Source: Halorientalis regularis | GTDB lineage: Archaea; Halobacteriota; Halobacteria; Halobacteriales; Haloarculaceae | Direction: 5' to 3' | DNA length: 64,000 nucleotides | Assembly (NCBI RefSeq): GCF_023698535.1 | Contig: NZ_JALJCL010000007.1 | Span: 124,001 to 188,000 of the forward strand | Part shown: positions 63,705-64,000 of the stretch, piece by piece | Layout of the letters: every line of letters begins with the position of its first letter | Position numbering within the stretch: the stretch's first letter is position 1 | Position numbers and translations under genes: made by a program | The notes under the pieces: model-generated | Database searches by the model: none | Told to the model about the DNA's origin: nothing | The model's input: only the letters and a program-made list of their open reading frames with translations

Positions 63705-64000
63705 ATGCGAGCGAAGGACATCCGGGAGAAAGCGGGCGAGGAGCCGATCACGATGCTGACCGCCTACGACGCCCCGACGGCCGAACTGGTCGATGCGGCC
63801 GGCGTCGACATGATCCTCGTGGGTGACTCCATCGGGAACCTCCGACTGGGCTACGAGTCGACGCTTCCCGTCACCGTCGACGAGATCGAGAGCGCCACCG
63901 CCGCCGTCGCGCGCGCCGCCCAAGACGCGATGGTACTCGCTGATATGCCGTTCCTCTCGTTCGGTGCCGACGAGGACGAGGCCGTCGAGAACTGCGGCCG
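63705..64000 (+). CDS. panB: 3-methyl-2-oxobutanoate hydroxymethyltransferase PanB (3' end outside window)
   Basis: Partial gene running off the right edge; the visible 98 residues start [20 protein letters not shown]. The motif [21 protein letters not shown] (near 38) and [15 protein letters not shown] are standard PanB, with metal-binding Asp. It makes ketopantoate in CoA biosynthesis, complementing coaD in this window, although archaea use PoK/PPS later in the pathway. Confidence 0.93.
   Translation, partial: MRAKDIREKAGEEPITMLTAYDAPTAELVDAAGVDMILVGDSIGNLRLGYESTLPVTVDEIESATAAVARAAQDAMVLADMPFLSFGADEDEAVENCG

Overview
The window is a gene-dense piece of a haloarchaeal (class Halobacteria) chromosome. 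The evidence is high GC content, strongly acidic proteins, and archaeal information-processing genes (ribosomal proteins L21e and L37e, RNA polymerase Rpb4, NOP5-fibrillarin, pelota, an Lsm protein, TBP, aMBF1, EF-1beta). It also carries proteins typical of haloarchaea (HalX response regulator, HalOD1-type protein, gamma-glutamylcysteine ligase, HemAT transducer, Tat lipoproteins) and promoters with a box A about 25 nt upstream of the start codon, which suggests leaderless transcripts. The genus cannot be fixed from sequence alone; a Haloarcula/Halomicrobium-like relative is only a guess. Genes are mostly housekeeping, in short operons on both strands.

Layout. 1-5 kb: a flippase-like membrane protein, a GT-C glycosyltransferase, and a two-gene split MetE-like pair. 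5-9.6 kb: a tiny secreted peptide, then the conserved minus-strand operon L21e-rpoF-DUF655-ksgA-mscS-hemK2. 9.6-18 kb: a membrane chemotaxis transducer, EF-1beta with a zinc microprotein, and a lipid/CoA block (3-hydroxyacyl-CoA dehydrogenase, an HMG-CoA-synthase-like/DUF35 fusion, a thiolase). 18.5-24.5 kb: NOP5-fibrillarin, gshA, coaD, small regulators, a MOSC protein and a GT-C-like membrane protein. 24.6-26.7 kb: tRNA-Leu(UAG) with a duplicated 3' end beside a second close GT-C paralogue. 26.8-42.7 kb: UspA, pelota, a histidine kinase converging on HemAT, an RNase Z-like hydrolase, Lhr helicase, a Met/Gly/Asp repeat lipoprotein, a LarA-like protein, a Dna2-like nuclease-helicase, a cupin and a lipoprotein.

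42.9-44.6 kb: an intact IS200/IS605 element (TnpA plus TnpB) with terminal hairpins. 44.7-47.2 kb: a PadR regulator, a frameshifted small membrane gene, an NTF2-like protein and a DUF2342-type metalloprotease. 47.3-51.2 kb: the most unusual cluster, a co-directional series sufB - ferredoxin - zinc-ribbon protein - korB - TBP paralogue behind a perfect palindrome next to a TATA box; no sufC, sufD or korA is adjacent. 51.5-64 kb: an M42 peptidase, Lsm-L37e-purF, DUF420, an HtrA-like protease, a G-run-rich intergenic tract, a HalX regulator, two 99-bp tandem repeats carrying the 3' end of tRNA-Leu(GAG), aMBF1, acyl-CoA dehydrogenase, a HAD hydrolase, a CNNM/CorC-type protein and the start of panB.

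No CRISPR array, rRNA operon or prophage was seen. The best candidates for something undescribed are the SufB/ferredoxin/KorB/TBP cluster, the HMG-CoA-synthase-like protein that has lost its catalytic Cys, and the tRNA-end duplications. All functions are inferred from sequence; no search was run.
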